Assembly (NCBI GenBank): GCA_028287235.1
Contig: JAQBQB010000018.1
Location: 248,001-312,000 of the forward strand
DNA length: 64,000 nucleotides
Direction: 5' to 3'
Origin: Gemmatimonadota bacterium
Lineage (GTDB): Bacteria > Gemmatimonadota > Gemmatimonadetes > Gemmatimonadales > Gemmatimonadaceae
Positions 24,926-32,847 of this stretch are shown piece by piece; position 1 is the stretch's first letter, and every line of letters begins with the position of its first letter. The notes below the pieces were generated by a model that did no database searches, was not told where the DNA came from, and saw nothing but the letters and a program-made list of their open reading frames with translations. The position numbers and the translations under genes were made by a program.

Positions 24926-26311
24926 ATGCAATCGCTCGCGCTTCGCGTACTCCCATGGCTCGGCCTTCTCGTCGGCGGCGCATGTGCCAGCCACTTCGAC
25001 GTTCCCAGTCCGAGCGTCACCGCGCCGGCCGCGGCCACCGTACCGCCGATCGAGCCGGCGACCATCGTGCTGCCCGTCTCGATCGCGATGTCCACGCTGC
25101 GCGCGCGCATCGACTCGGTCTTTCCTCCCGCCGACAGCCTCGATCGCGCCAAGTGTAGCGCAATTGGAGGGCTCGTGTGCCACCAGTACGTGTATCGGCG
25201 CGACAGCCTCGATCTCCGCATGCTCGGCGAGCGCATCACGCTGTTCACGCGGCTGCGCTTTCGCGGACGCGTCGCGCTTCCAGGGGTCGGCGGCATCGCG
25301 AGCTGCGGGTACGCGCCCGAGGAGATGCGCCGCGCCGAGCTGCGCTTCGCGACGAATCTCTACTGGCGCACCGACTGGCGGCTCGCCTCGCGCGGCACCG
25401 TGCTCGCCCCCGACATTCTCGACCCTTGCCAGGTGACGCTGCTGCGCGTCGACGCCACGCCCACGATGAAGCGACTCATCGAAGGGCAGCTCACGCATCT
25501 CAAGCAGCAGTTCGACTCGATCGTGCCCGCGCTCGCCGACCTGCGGCCTGCCGCCGATTCGATGTGGCGCACGATGCAGCGTCCCTTTGCCGTAGACTCG
25601 GCGTCGACGGTCTGGTTCGCGATGCAACCCGACGGCGCGAGCCTCGCCGCCTTGACCGGCACGGGGTCCGCCGTCAACACCGCGATCGTGCTCACCGCGC
25701 ATCCACGCGTCGTCGTCGGCGCGAAGCCGGCCACGGACGCGCGGCCGTTGCCGCCGCTCACGCTCGCCGGAAAGCCGAGGGGCATCCATGTACCGCTCGA
25801 GATCGAGGTGCCGTTCGACGACTTGAGCAAACGCGCAACGGCGCTGTTGTCGGGCGAAGTGGCGGGGAAGGGCATCACCGTCGGCGACATCGCCGTGTGG
25901 GGATCGGGCGATACAGCTGTGGTGAAGGTCAACGTGCAGGGGCGCGTGTCCGGCGCGCTTTATCTGTTGGGGCGCATTGGCTACGACGCGGCGTCGCGGT
26001 CGGTGCTGATCGGCGATCTGCGCTACACACTCGAGAGCAGCAGCAAGATGTCGAGCATCAAAGCCACCCTCGGCGCGCCGCGCATTCGCCACGCGCTCGA
26101 CGAAGCGACGGGCCATGGACGCCTCGCGATCGGCGAGCAGCTCGACCGCGTTCACCGGCAGCTCGGCGATCAGCTCAACCGCGAGCTCGCTCCGGGGCTC
26201 ACGCTGTCGGGCGACGTTTACGACGTTCGCATCGATCGGCTGTACACGTCACAGCGCGCGTTCGTGCTGCGAGTGGTGTTCGACGGCGAGGCCCGGCTCG
26301 ACGTGAAGTAG
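24926..26311 (+). CDS. DUF4403-family lipoprotein
   Basis: About 461 aa. A hydrophobic signal peptide ends in LLVGGAC, a plausible though weak lipobox. The mature N-terminus has PATIVLPVSIAMSTLRARID, the characteristic opening of DUF4403 proteins, and the length fits. Later segments (GIHVPLEIEVPFDDLSKRA, TLSGDVYDVRIDRLYTSQRA) look like a long curved beta structure. Function is unknown; proteins of this family are predicted envelope proteins. ATG 24926 was chosen over GTG 24920; both abut the PadR operator. Transcribed divergently from padR, converging on the LysM gene. Confidence 0.82.
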   Translation: MQSLALRVLPWLGLLVGGACASHFDVPSPSVTAPAAATVPPIEPATIVLPVSIAMSTLRARIDSVFPPADSLDRAKCSAIGGLVCHQYVYRRDSLDLRMLGERITLFTRLRFRGRVALPGVGGIASCGYAPEEMRRAELRFATNLYWRTDWRLASRGTVLAPDILDPCQVTLLRVDATPTMKRLIEGQLTHLKQQFDSIVPALADLRPAADSMWRTMQRPFAVDSASTVWFAMQPDGASLAALTGTGSAVNTAIVLTAHPRVVVGAKPATDARPLPPLTLAGKPRGIHVPLEIEVPFDDLSKRATALLSGEVAGKGITVGDIAVWGSGDTAVVKVNVQGRVSGALYLLGRIGYDAASRSVLIGDLRYTLESSSKMSSIKATLGAPRIRHALDEATGHGRLAIGEQLDRVHRQLGDQLNRELAPGLTLSGDVYDVRIDRLYTSQRAFVLRVVFDGEARLDVK

Positions 26312-26339
26312 CGACGCGCCGAATCGCAGCCTCACGACC

Positions 26340-27152
26340 TCACAGCGCGGGCCGCACCATCAACACCTGCCCCACGCGAATGTTGTTGTTCGGCAGCTTG
26401 TTCCACGCGCGAACCTTATCCGGCGTCGTATTCCAGATCGTCGCGATGCTGCCGATCGCGTCGCCGCGGCGGACGGTGTAGAACTTCGGCTTCCGCCGAT
26501 CGACTTCCGCGGTCTTGCGCTGTGCCTCCGCCTTCGCGAGGAATTTGATCTGCTCCGCGGTCTGCGCGACGGCCTTGTCGTGCCGCACGTCCATCGCCAC
26601 GACCATCAAGTCCGCCTTGGGCCAGATCGACGACGGCACGCCGAGCCGGAGCGTTTCATTCGGCGTGTGAATCACGATCGCCTTCGCGAACCCGAAGAAG
26701 GTGCGTCCCGCCGACACGCGTACCAGCGTGTCGATTGGAAAGCTGCGCTCCTCGAACGTCGGCGGAAGATCGGGAGCCGCGAGGAGATCGCGCGGCTCGA
26801 GGCCGAGGTACAACAGGCGCTTGTTCGTGAGCACGAGCAAGCCGCGCGTCGCACGGAAGTAGTCGATCGCCGGCCGCTTGAACACCGACACGGAGTGGAT
26901 CACGTGTTCGCCCGGCTGCAGCGTGTTCAACTGCAGCTCGCGTTCGGCGATGGTGCGCGTATCGCGCGGATCGGTGCGCACGGCATGCACGACGAGTTGC
27001 GCGACGATGGCGATCGCGACGAGCGCCGCCCCGATCACCGCATACATCGTCGACGGTTGCATGCCCCGCTTTTTCTTGATGCGACCCGGGCGTCGTTCGG
27101 CCGATTGTGGAGGCGTATCGGCGGAGGAGCCGGCGGGAATCGAGCTGCCCAT
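26340..27152 (-). CDS. Membrane-anchored LysM-domain protein
   Basis: 270 aa. A polar N-terminus with a basic patch (RRPGRIKKKRG) precedes one transmembrane helix (residues 36-57). A central domain follows (ERELQLNTLQPGEHVIHSV and TRGLLVLTNKRLLYLGLEP) that resembles a bacterial PH-like domain. A C-terminal LysM repeat begins at FYTVRRGDAIGSIATIW and ends RVGQVLMVRP, which should bind peptidoglycan. The protein would link the inner membrane to the wall. Convergent with the DUF4403 gene and divergent from the lytic transglycosylase gene. Confidence 0.82.
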   Translation of the reverse strand: MGSSIPAGSSADTPPQSAERRPGRIKKKRGMQPSTMYAVIGAALVAIAIVAQLVVHAVRTDPRDTRTIAERELQLNTLQPGEHVIHSVSVFKRPAIDYFRATRGLLVLTNKRLLYLGLEPRDLLAAPDLPPTFEERSFPIDTLVRVSAGRTFFGFAKAIVIHTPNETLRLGVPSSIWPKADLMVVAMDVRHDKAVAQTAEQIKFLAKAEAQRKTAEVDRRKPKFYTVRRGDAIGSIATIWNTTPDKVRAWNKLPNNNIRVGQVLMVRPAL

Positions 27153-27261
27153 GTGGTGTTTCGTGTTGGAGTGCGCGCCTCGCGGTGTCGCGCGGCGCGC
27201 TTCAACCTACTCGCTGACAAAAAGGATGCCGCGAGGGCGGAAAGAATACATATGGTTCAGG

Positions 27262-27290
27262 TTGCGTCAGCCCGAAAAAAATGCTACCCT
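27262..27290 (+). promoter_or_regulatory. Promoter of lytic transglycosylase gene
   Basis: TTGCGT, 17-base spacer, TACCCT. It predicts a transcript start near 27297 and a leader of about 65 to 160 bases depending on which start codon is used. Confidence 0.4.
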
Positions 27291-27361
27291 GAGCGTCCTA
27301 ACACGTTGGTAGCTCTACAATTGGATGAGCTCGGCGCGCGCGGATTGGAACCCTATCCGCT

Positions 27362-28225
27362 GTGCCCGGTACCACTTACGTGTCTCGGGACTGCCGGGGC
27401 CGCTCGTTCCCAGTCCTTCGTTCACCCCGCCGTTCCCGCATCCGGGAGGTCCGCATTCCGTCAAAGCACTCGTTCTGGACGCAAATCGGGCTTGGCATCG
27501 GAGCAACTGCGGCGATTGTCGTTGCCGCCAATCTGACCCATCCGTTTTACGTCAGCCGGGAACCCGTCGCTTCGGCGATCATCGAGCACAAGTACGTCGA
27601 CTCGACGGAGCTGCGCGCGCCGTGGCTGCATGCCACCGCCGAGGTCGCTCTGAAGACTCCGCAGTTTCTGCTCGACCGTGAGCTGTTCGCCATGGACCTG
27701 CTGCGTACCGGCAAGGTGAATCAGAGCCGCGCGCGGTCATTGGCTGACGTCGCCGTGCGCGAAGCCTACACCCGCAAGATTCCGCCCGCGCTCGTCCTTG
27801 GCGTCATGCTCACAGAGAACGACGAGCTCAAGTCGGCGGCGCGCTCGCGCGTCGGCGCCGTGGGACTCATGCAGGTTTCGCCGCGCCCGTGGCGCGGTCT
27901 CGGACGCAAGTTCGGAACGAACGTCCGCACCGATTCCACGAACCTGAAATACGGCGTGTTCATCCTCGGGTGGGTTACCGGGAAAGCCACCGACCTCGTC
28001 GACAACCGCGACGACGCGTGGCGCAAGGCGTTGCTCCGCTACAACGGCTGCGTGCGCGGCCGCAACACGAGCAACTGCCACGACTATCCCGACGTAGTAC
28101 GCCGCCAAGTGCAGCTGTCGGCGCGCGCCACGTGCCGCGGCGCCGATTTCGATCATTGCGTCGTCGCGCCGATGTGGCTCGCACGCCGTGACGCGGAAGA
28201 CACGACCACGTCTCAACAGCCGTAG
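27362..28225 (+). CDS. SLT-type lytic transglycosylase
   Basis: Up to 287 aa. The catalytic domain has LGVMLTENDELKSAAR with the general-acid Glu, then VGAVGLMQVSPRPW, the SLT signature, and a conserved LRYNGCVRGRN region. It cleaves peptidoglycan in the periplasm. A hydrophobic anchor (IGLGIGATAAIVVAA) should follow a short basic start. The GTG at 27362 is the only standard start codon but adds an Arg/Pro-rich stretch of about 31 residues with no ribosome site. An in-frame ATT at 27455 follows GGGAGGT by four bases and would give a normal signal anchor (256 aa). Either start is possible. Confidence 0.85.
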   Translation: MPGTTYVSRDCRGRSFPVLRSPRRSRIREVRIPSKHSFWTQIGLGIGATAAIVVAANLTHPFYVSREPVASAIIEHKYVDSTELRAPWLHATAEVALKTPQFLLDRELFAMDLLRTGKVNQSRARSLADVAVREAYTRKIPPALVLGVMLTENDELKSAARSRVGAVGLMQVSPRPWRGLGRKFGTNVRTDSTNLKYGVFILGWVTGKATDLVDNRDDAWRKALLRYNGCVRGRNTSNCHDYPDVVRRQVQLSARATCRGADFDHCVVAPMWLARRDAEDTTTSQQP

Positions 28226-28306
28226 CCGTCCCCGTAGAGACCCTTCCGCGCGTCGGCACACCGTGGGATGTTTCACGGAATGCTCAGCTCGACTGGCGAA
28301 CGCGCC

Positions 28307-29050
28307 ATGCTTACCGCGGATCACGTCTCGAAGCGCTTCGGAGCCGTCGCCGCCCTCGATGACGTGTCGCTCGATGTTCTCGCGGGCGCGTCCGTCGCGC
28401 TGGTCGGCGAGAGTGGATCGGGCAAGACCACGCTGCTTCGCTGCTTCAATCGGCTCGTCGATCCGGACAGCGGCACCGTTCGAGTAGACGGCGAAGACGT
28501 CTCCACGACCGACCCGGTGCGACTTCGGCGGCGAATTGGTTACGTGCCGCAGGACGGCGGACTGCTTCCGCACTGGCGCGTGCAACGCAACGTCGAGCTC
28601 GTGCTGCGACTCACCGAGCGCGCCGATGCGGGCGACCGCGCGCGCGATGCGCTCGTGCTCGTCGGCCTCGATCCGGCGCAGTTCGCCGAACGGTGGCCAA
28701 CCGAGCTGTCGGGCGGTCAACGGCAGCGTGTGGCGATCGCCCGAGCGCTCGCGTCGGAGCCCAAGGTGGTGCTGCTCGACGAGCCCTTCGGCGCGCTCGA
28801 CGCCATCACGCGCGCCGAACTGCAGGACGCGTTCATCGCGCTCCGCGAACGAGTCTCGATGACGAGCGTGCTCGTGACGCACGACCTGCACGAGGCGCTG
28901 CTCATCGCCACGCACGTCGTCGTGATGCGCCGCGGCCGTATCGAGCAGGTGGCGTCGCCCCGAGAGTTGTTGGACGCGCCGGCCACGGAGTACGTGCGCA
29001 CGCTGCTGCACCGCGCACGCGTCGACCGGCATGCGGCGGTGGCGTCGTGA
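28307..29050 (+). CDS. ABC importer ATPase, choline/betaine class (possible EgtV)
   Basis: 247 aa from the ATG at 28307 (an in-frame ATG lies at 28268). Walker A GESGSGKTT (34-42), signature LSGGQRQRVAIARALA, Walker B VVLLDEPFGALD and the switch His in VLVTHDLHEA are all present. It belongs to the OpuCA/ProV-like family but lacks the C-terminal CBS domains of osmosensing members. Its stop overlaps the GTG of the fused permease gene, which is joined to egtB. The substrate is therefore plausibly ergothioneine rather than an osmolyte (inference). Confidence 0.9.
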   Translation: MLTADHVSKRFGAVAALDDVSLDVLAGASVALVGESGSGKTTLLRCFNRLVDPDSGTVRVDGEDVSTTDPVRLRRRIGYVPQDGGLLPHWRVQRNVELVLRLTERADAGDRARDALVLVGLDPAQFAERWPTELSGGQRQRVAIARALASEPKVVLLDEPFGALDAITRAELQDAFIALRERVSMTSVLVTHDLHEALLIATHVVVMRRGRIEQVASPRELLDAPATEYVRTLLHRARVDRHAAVAS

Positions 29051-30576
29051 TCGCCGCAATTGCGCTTGCGGCGCTGCTGCAGACAGGCGCCGCTCCGGCG
29101 CGCCCGGTAGTAGTGGCGTCGAAACCGTTCGGCGAGTCGTATCTGCTCGCCGAGATGTTCTCGCAATTGCTCGAAGCACGCGGCTTCCGCGTCGATCGGC
29201 GGCCGGGGCTCGGAGCAACGGACATCGCCTTCCGCGCGCTGCGTGGCGGGGCGATCGACGTCTATCCCGAATACACCGGCACCGGTCTGCTCGCCATCCT
29301 CGGCGAGCAACCGCTCGGCACGGCGGCCGCGGTGTATCAACGCGTGTCCCGGGAATTTCGAACGCGCTTCAACGTGCGCTGGCTTCCGCCACTGGGGTTC
29401 GAGAACAGCTACGCCATCGCCGTGCGCCGGGCGACGGCCGACTCGCTGCACCTGGCGACGTTGAGCGATCTGGCGCGCGTCGGCCAATCGCTGCGCGCCG
29501 GACTCACGCCGGACTTCATCGGACGCGCCGACGGCTTGCCAGGTTTGCAACGTGCCTATGGTCTCGCCTTTCGCGAGGTGCGAACGCTCGTGCCGGCGGT
29601 GAAGTATCAGGGGCTGGCGACTGGGCAGGTGGACGTGATCGACGGATACTCCACCGACGGTCTCATCGCGCGCTACGACCTCGTCGTCCTGCGCGACGAT
29701 CGCCATTTCTTCCCGCCGTATGAAGCGGCGGCGCTGGCCGCGGGCCGGTTGGCCACGGAGTTGCCCGGCGCCGTCGCCGCGTTGACCGAGCTCAGTGGCA
29801 GGCTCGACGAGGCGCGCATGCGCGCGTTGAACAAGCGCGTCGAAGTGGATGGCACCGCGGTGCGCGTCGTCGCACGCGATGCGCTCACGTCGCTGGGACT
29901 GGTCGGCGCTGGAATCGCCGCCGCGAGTCCGAGCGCCGACGTTCCGCGCCAAGGGTTGATGAGCTATCTCAATGGGGAGCGCGACGCGATCGCACGGCTC
30001 ACGGCACGGCACATCGAGCTCGTTGCGCTGTCGCTGCTCGCGGCGCTTCTCATCGCGCTGCCCCTCGGGCTGCTCCTCGAGCGCCAAGCCCGGCACGCCG
30101 AGGGGGTCATTCGCGCGGTGGGCGTGTTGCAGACCCTTCCCGGAATTGCCCTGCTGGCGTTCATGATTCCGTTGCTCGGCATCGGCGTTGTGCCCGCGCT
30201 GGTCGCGCTCGTGCTGTACTCGCTCTACCCCATCGTGCGAAACACCTACACCGGCGTTCGCGACGCCGATCCGGCCGCCGTTGCCGCGGCGCGCGCGCTG
30301 GGGATGACGGATGCACAAATTCTAGGTCACGTTCGCCTTCCGCTGGCCGCGCCGGTCATCATGGCCGGTATACGGACCGCGGCGGTGATCGACGTCGGCA
30401 CGGCCACGCTCGCGGCCTTCATCGGCGCGGGCGGGTTAGGGGAGCCGATTGTGGCTGGACTCGCGCTCTCCGACACGCGCATGATTCTTTCAGGGGCAAT
30501 CCCCGCTGCACTGCTTGCCATCGGCGTCGACGCCGGCTTGGGAGTCGTTGAACGCTGGACTCGACCCGGACCCTAA
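29047..30576 (+). CDS. Fused substrate-binding/permease protein (possible EgtU-type)
   Basis: 509 aa. A signal-type N-terminus leads into a type-II binding domain (about 20-300) with VVVASKPFGESYLLAEM, DVYPEYTGTGL and GFENSYAIAV, all typical of OpuC-like receptors. The membrane domain (about 315-505) has LVALSLLAALLIALPLGLLL, GVLQTLPGIALLAFMIPLLG and the ATPase-coupling loop AARALGMTDAQILGHVRLPL. As I recall, fused members such as OpuF and EgtU usually carry the permease first; here the receptor comes first. GTG overlaps the ATPase stop; its TAA overlaps the egtB ATG (TAATG). Confidence 0.9.
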   Translation: MIAAIALAALLQTGAAPARPVVVASKPFGESYLLAEMFSQLLEARGFRVDRRPGLGATDIAFRALRGGAIDVYPEYTGTGLLAILGEQPLGTAAAVYQRVSREFRTRFNVRWLPPLGFENSYAIAVRRATADSLHLATLSDLARVGQSLRAGLTPDFIGRADGLPGLQRAYGLAFREVRTLVPAVKYQGLATGQVDVIDGYSTDGLIARYDLVVLRDDRHFFPPYEAAALAAGRLATELPGAVAALTELSGRLDEARMRALNKRVEVDGTAVRVVARDALTSLGLVGAGIAAASPSADVPRQGLMSYLNGERDAIARLTARHIELVALSLLAALLIALPLGLLLERQARHAEGVIRAVGVLQTLPGIALLAFMIPLLGIGVVPALVALVLYSLYPIVRNTYTGVRDADPAAVAAARALGMTDAQILGHVRLPLAAPVIMAGIRTAAVIDVGTATLAAFIGAGGLGEPIVAGLALSDTRMILSGAIPAALLAIGVDAGLGVVERWTRPGP

Positions 30577-31865
30577 TGCGAGAACAGATCGCCGAACGTC
30601 TCGACGAAGCGCGGGCTCGCACGCTCGCGCTAGTCGACCCGCTGACCGATGACGACCTCCATCGGCAGCACGACCCCTTGATGAGTCCCATCATCTGGGA
30701 TCTCGGGCACATCGCGCACTTCGAGGAGCTCTGGCTCGTCCGCAACCTCGAAGGTCCGGTGGAGTTCGGCGAGATGCCGGGCATGTTCAATCCGTTCGAG
30801 CACCCCCGGCGAGTGCGCGGCGAGCTGCAGCTGCCGTCGCTCGACGAATGCCGGGATCTCATGCAAGAGATCCGATCGCGGGTGCTCGCGCGGATGTCCG
30901 AGGTGCGGTTCGACGGTGACGATCCACTCCTTCGCGACGGGTACGTGTATTCGATGGTGCTGCAGCATGAGTACCAGCACAACGAAACGATCCTGCAGAC
31001 GATGCAGCTCAAGCAGGGCATGCCGTACCGCGCGCCGCGCGCCTATGTCATTCCTCGCGCGCCGGCGATCGCCGACCGTGCCGCGATGGTTCGGTTTCCC
31101 GGCGGACGCGTGCGACTTGGCACCGACGATCGGTCTGCGGCGTACGACAACGAGCGACCGGCCCACGAGGTCGACGTCGCGCCCTTCTCGATCGACGTGT
31201 TCCCGGTGACGAACGGCGCGTTCATGGAATTCATTCGCGCCGGCGGCTACACTCGGCGCGATCTGTGGTCCGATGCCGGTTGGGCGTGGCTCGATGAGGC
31301 GATGGTGGACGCGCCGAAGTATTGGATGCGCGACGGAGACGCCTGGTGTACGCGCGTCATGGACAGCGTGACGCCGGTGGATCCCAATCTCGCGGTGTGT
31401 CATGTGTCGTACCACGAGGCTGACGCGTACGCGCGCTTCGCCGGCAAGCGGCTGCCCACCGAGCAGGAATGGGAGGTCGCCGCAGGGTGGGATTCCGCTG
31501 CCAACCGCATGCGCGCCTTTCCCTGGGGCGACGAGCCGGCCACTCCGGAGCGCGCCAATGTCGATCAACTTTCCTTCGCCGTCGCGCCGATCGGCGCCTA
31601 CGCACAGAATTGGTCGGCGCTGGGCTGCTACGGAATGATCGGCGACGTGTGGGAGTGGACGTCGAGCGATTTTCATAAGTATCCCGGCTACGAGACCTTT
31701 CCGTACCCGGAATACTCCGAGCTCTTTTTCGGGCCGGAGTACAAGGTGCTGCGCGGCGGCTCCTGGGCTACGCGCTCCGGTGTGATCAGAAACAGCTTTC
31801 GCAATTGGGACTATCCCATTCGGCGACAGATCTTCAGCGGCCTTCGGTGTGCCAGCGATGACTAG
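30576..31865 (+). CDS. egtB: Ergothioneine biosynthesis sulfoxide synthase EgtB
   Basis: 429 aa. An N-terminal DinB-like domain holds the iron ligands: His in WDLGHIAHFEE and the HEYQHNE motif (about 131-137). The C-terminal formylglycine-generating-enzyme-like domain starts at VRFPGGRVRLG and includes FPWGDEPATPERANVD and VWEWTSSDF. EgtB couples hercynine to gamma-glutamylcysteine (or cysteine) with oxygen. Start ATG overlaps the permease stop by one base, and its stop overlaps the egtD start by 8 bp. Residue support for the cluster identity is strong because egtD follows. Confidence 0.94.
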   Translation: MREQIAERLDEARARTLALVDPLTDDDLHRQHDPLMSPIIWDLGHIAHFEELWLVRNLEGPVEFGEMPGMFNPFEHPRRVRGELQLPSLDECRDLMQEIRSRVLARMSEVRFDGDDPLLRDGYVYSMVLQHEYQHNETILQTMQLKQGMPYRAPRAYVIPRAPAIADRAAMVRFPGGRVRLGTDDRSAAYDNERPAHEVDVAPFSIDVFPVTNGAFMEFIRAGGYTRRDLWSDAGWAWLDEAMVDAPKYWMRDGDAWCTRVMDSVTPVDPNLAVCHVSYHEADAYARFAGKRLPTEQEWEVAAGWDSAANRMRAFPWGDEPATPERANVDQLSFAVAPIGAYAQNWSALGCYGMIGDVWEWTSSDFHKYPGYETFPYPEYSELFFGPEYKVLRGGSWATRSGVIRNSFRNWDYPIRRQIFSGLRCASDD

Positions 31866-32847
31866 TGGACCTCTTCGTTCGACCGGTGCATGGGAGCTCG
31901 ACGCCGCCGAAGCCCGCAAGCGGCAGATGCTCGCCGAAGTACGCGCGGGACTCGAGCGCACGCCGCGCGAGCTTCCACCCAAGTACTTCTACGACGAGCG
32001 AGGCTCGAACCTGTTCGAGGAGATCACGCGTCTCCCCGAGTATTATCTCACGCGCGCCGAGCGTGAAATTCTGCTCGCGCACGCGCTGGAGATCGTGTCG
32101 ATCACGGCGCCGCGCACGCTCGTCGAGCTCGGCGCCGGCAGTGCGGCGAAGACGCGCATCCTCATCGGCGCCATGCAGTCGCGTGTCGCCAACGTGACGT
32201 ACGTGCCGGTCGACGTCAGCGAGGAGTTTCTCCAGCAGACGCGCGACGCGCTGCTCCGTGAAAATCCGACGCTCGACGTCGAACCCGTCGTCGCCGACAT
32301 CGGTGCGTCGCTCGACCTGCCGGCGACGCTCGCCGAGCCGGCGCTCTTCGCCTTTCTCGGCAGCACGATTGGCAACTTCGACTGGACGGGTGCCGTGTCG
32401 CTCCTGCGCCGCGTGCGTGCACAGATGCGCCCCGGCGATCGCTTTCTGCTCGGTACCGACCTGCGAAAGGATCGCGCGACGATCGAAGCGGCGTACAACG
32501 ACAGCGCCGGCGTGACCGCGGAGTTCAACCGCAACATGCTGCGCGTGCTGAACGCCGAGCTCGGGGCTAATTTCGACCCCGAGCGATTCGAGCACCGCGC
32601 GTTCTACGACGAGGAGCATCATCGTATCGAGATGCATCTGCACTCGATCGGTGCGCAGACGGTCGAGCTGCCGGGGATTGGATCGATAGCGTTCGACGAT
32701 GGCGAGAACATTTGCACGGAGCTGAGTCACAAATACGACCGCGAGGCGGTAGATACCCTCGCGGCGACCGCGCGGCTTCGCGTGACGCACTGGTTCACCG
32801 ACTCGAAGTCGCGGTTTGCGCTTTCGGTCCTCGAGCCGCTGGCGTGA
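31858..32847 (+). CDS. egtD: L-histidine N-alpha-methyltransferase EgtD
   Basis: 329 aa. It trimethylates histidine to hercynine with SAM. Family signatures: PPKYFYDERGSNLFEEIT near the N-terminus, LVELGAGSAAKTRILI as SAM motif I, FLGSTIGNFDW, and a C-terminal ENICTELSHKYDRE followed by the hydrophobic VTHWFTDSKSRFAL tail. ATG 31858 was chosen over GTG 31849. Its stop overlaps the egtA GTG (GTGA). Confidence 0.95.
   Translation: MTSGPLRSTGAWELDAAEARKRQMLAEVRAGLERTPRELPPKYFYDERGSNLFEEITRLPEYYLTRAEREILLAHALEIVSITAPRTLVELGAGSAAKTRILIGAMQSRVANVTYVPVDVSEEFLQQTRDALLRENPTLDVEPVVADIGASLDLPATLAEPALFAFLGSTIGNFDWTGAVSLLRRVRAQMRPGDRFLLGTDLRKDRATIEAAYNDSAGVTAEFNRNMLRVLNAELGANFDPERFEHRAFYDEEHHRIEMHLHSIGAQTVELPGIGSIAFDDGENICTELSHKYDREAVDTLAATARLRVTHWFTDSKSRFALSVLEPLA

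Noticed and set aside
27305-27375. tRNA-like stretch with a GCTC/GAGC D-arm around GGTAGCTCTACAATTGGATG
   Set aside because: The acceptor, anticodon and T stems do not pair and there is no CCA end. It is more simply part of the leader of the transglycosylase transcript.
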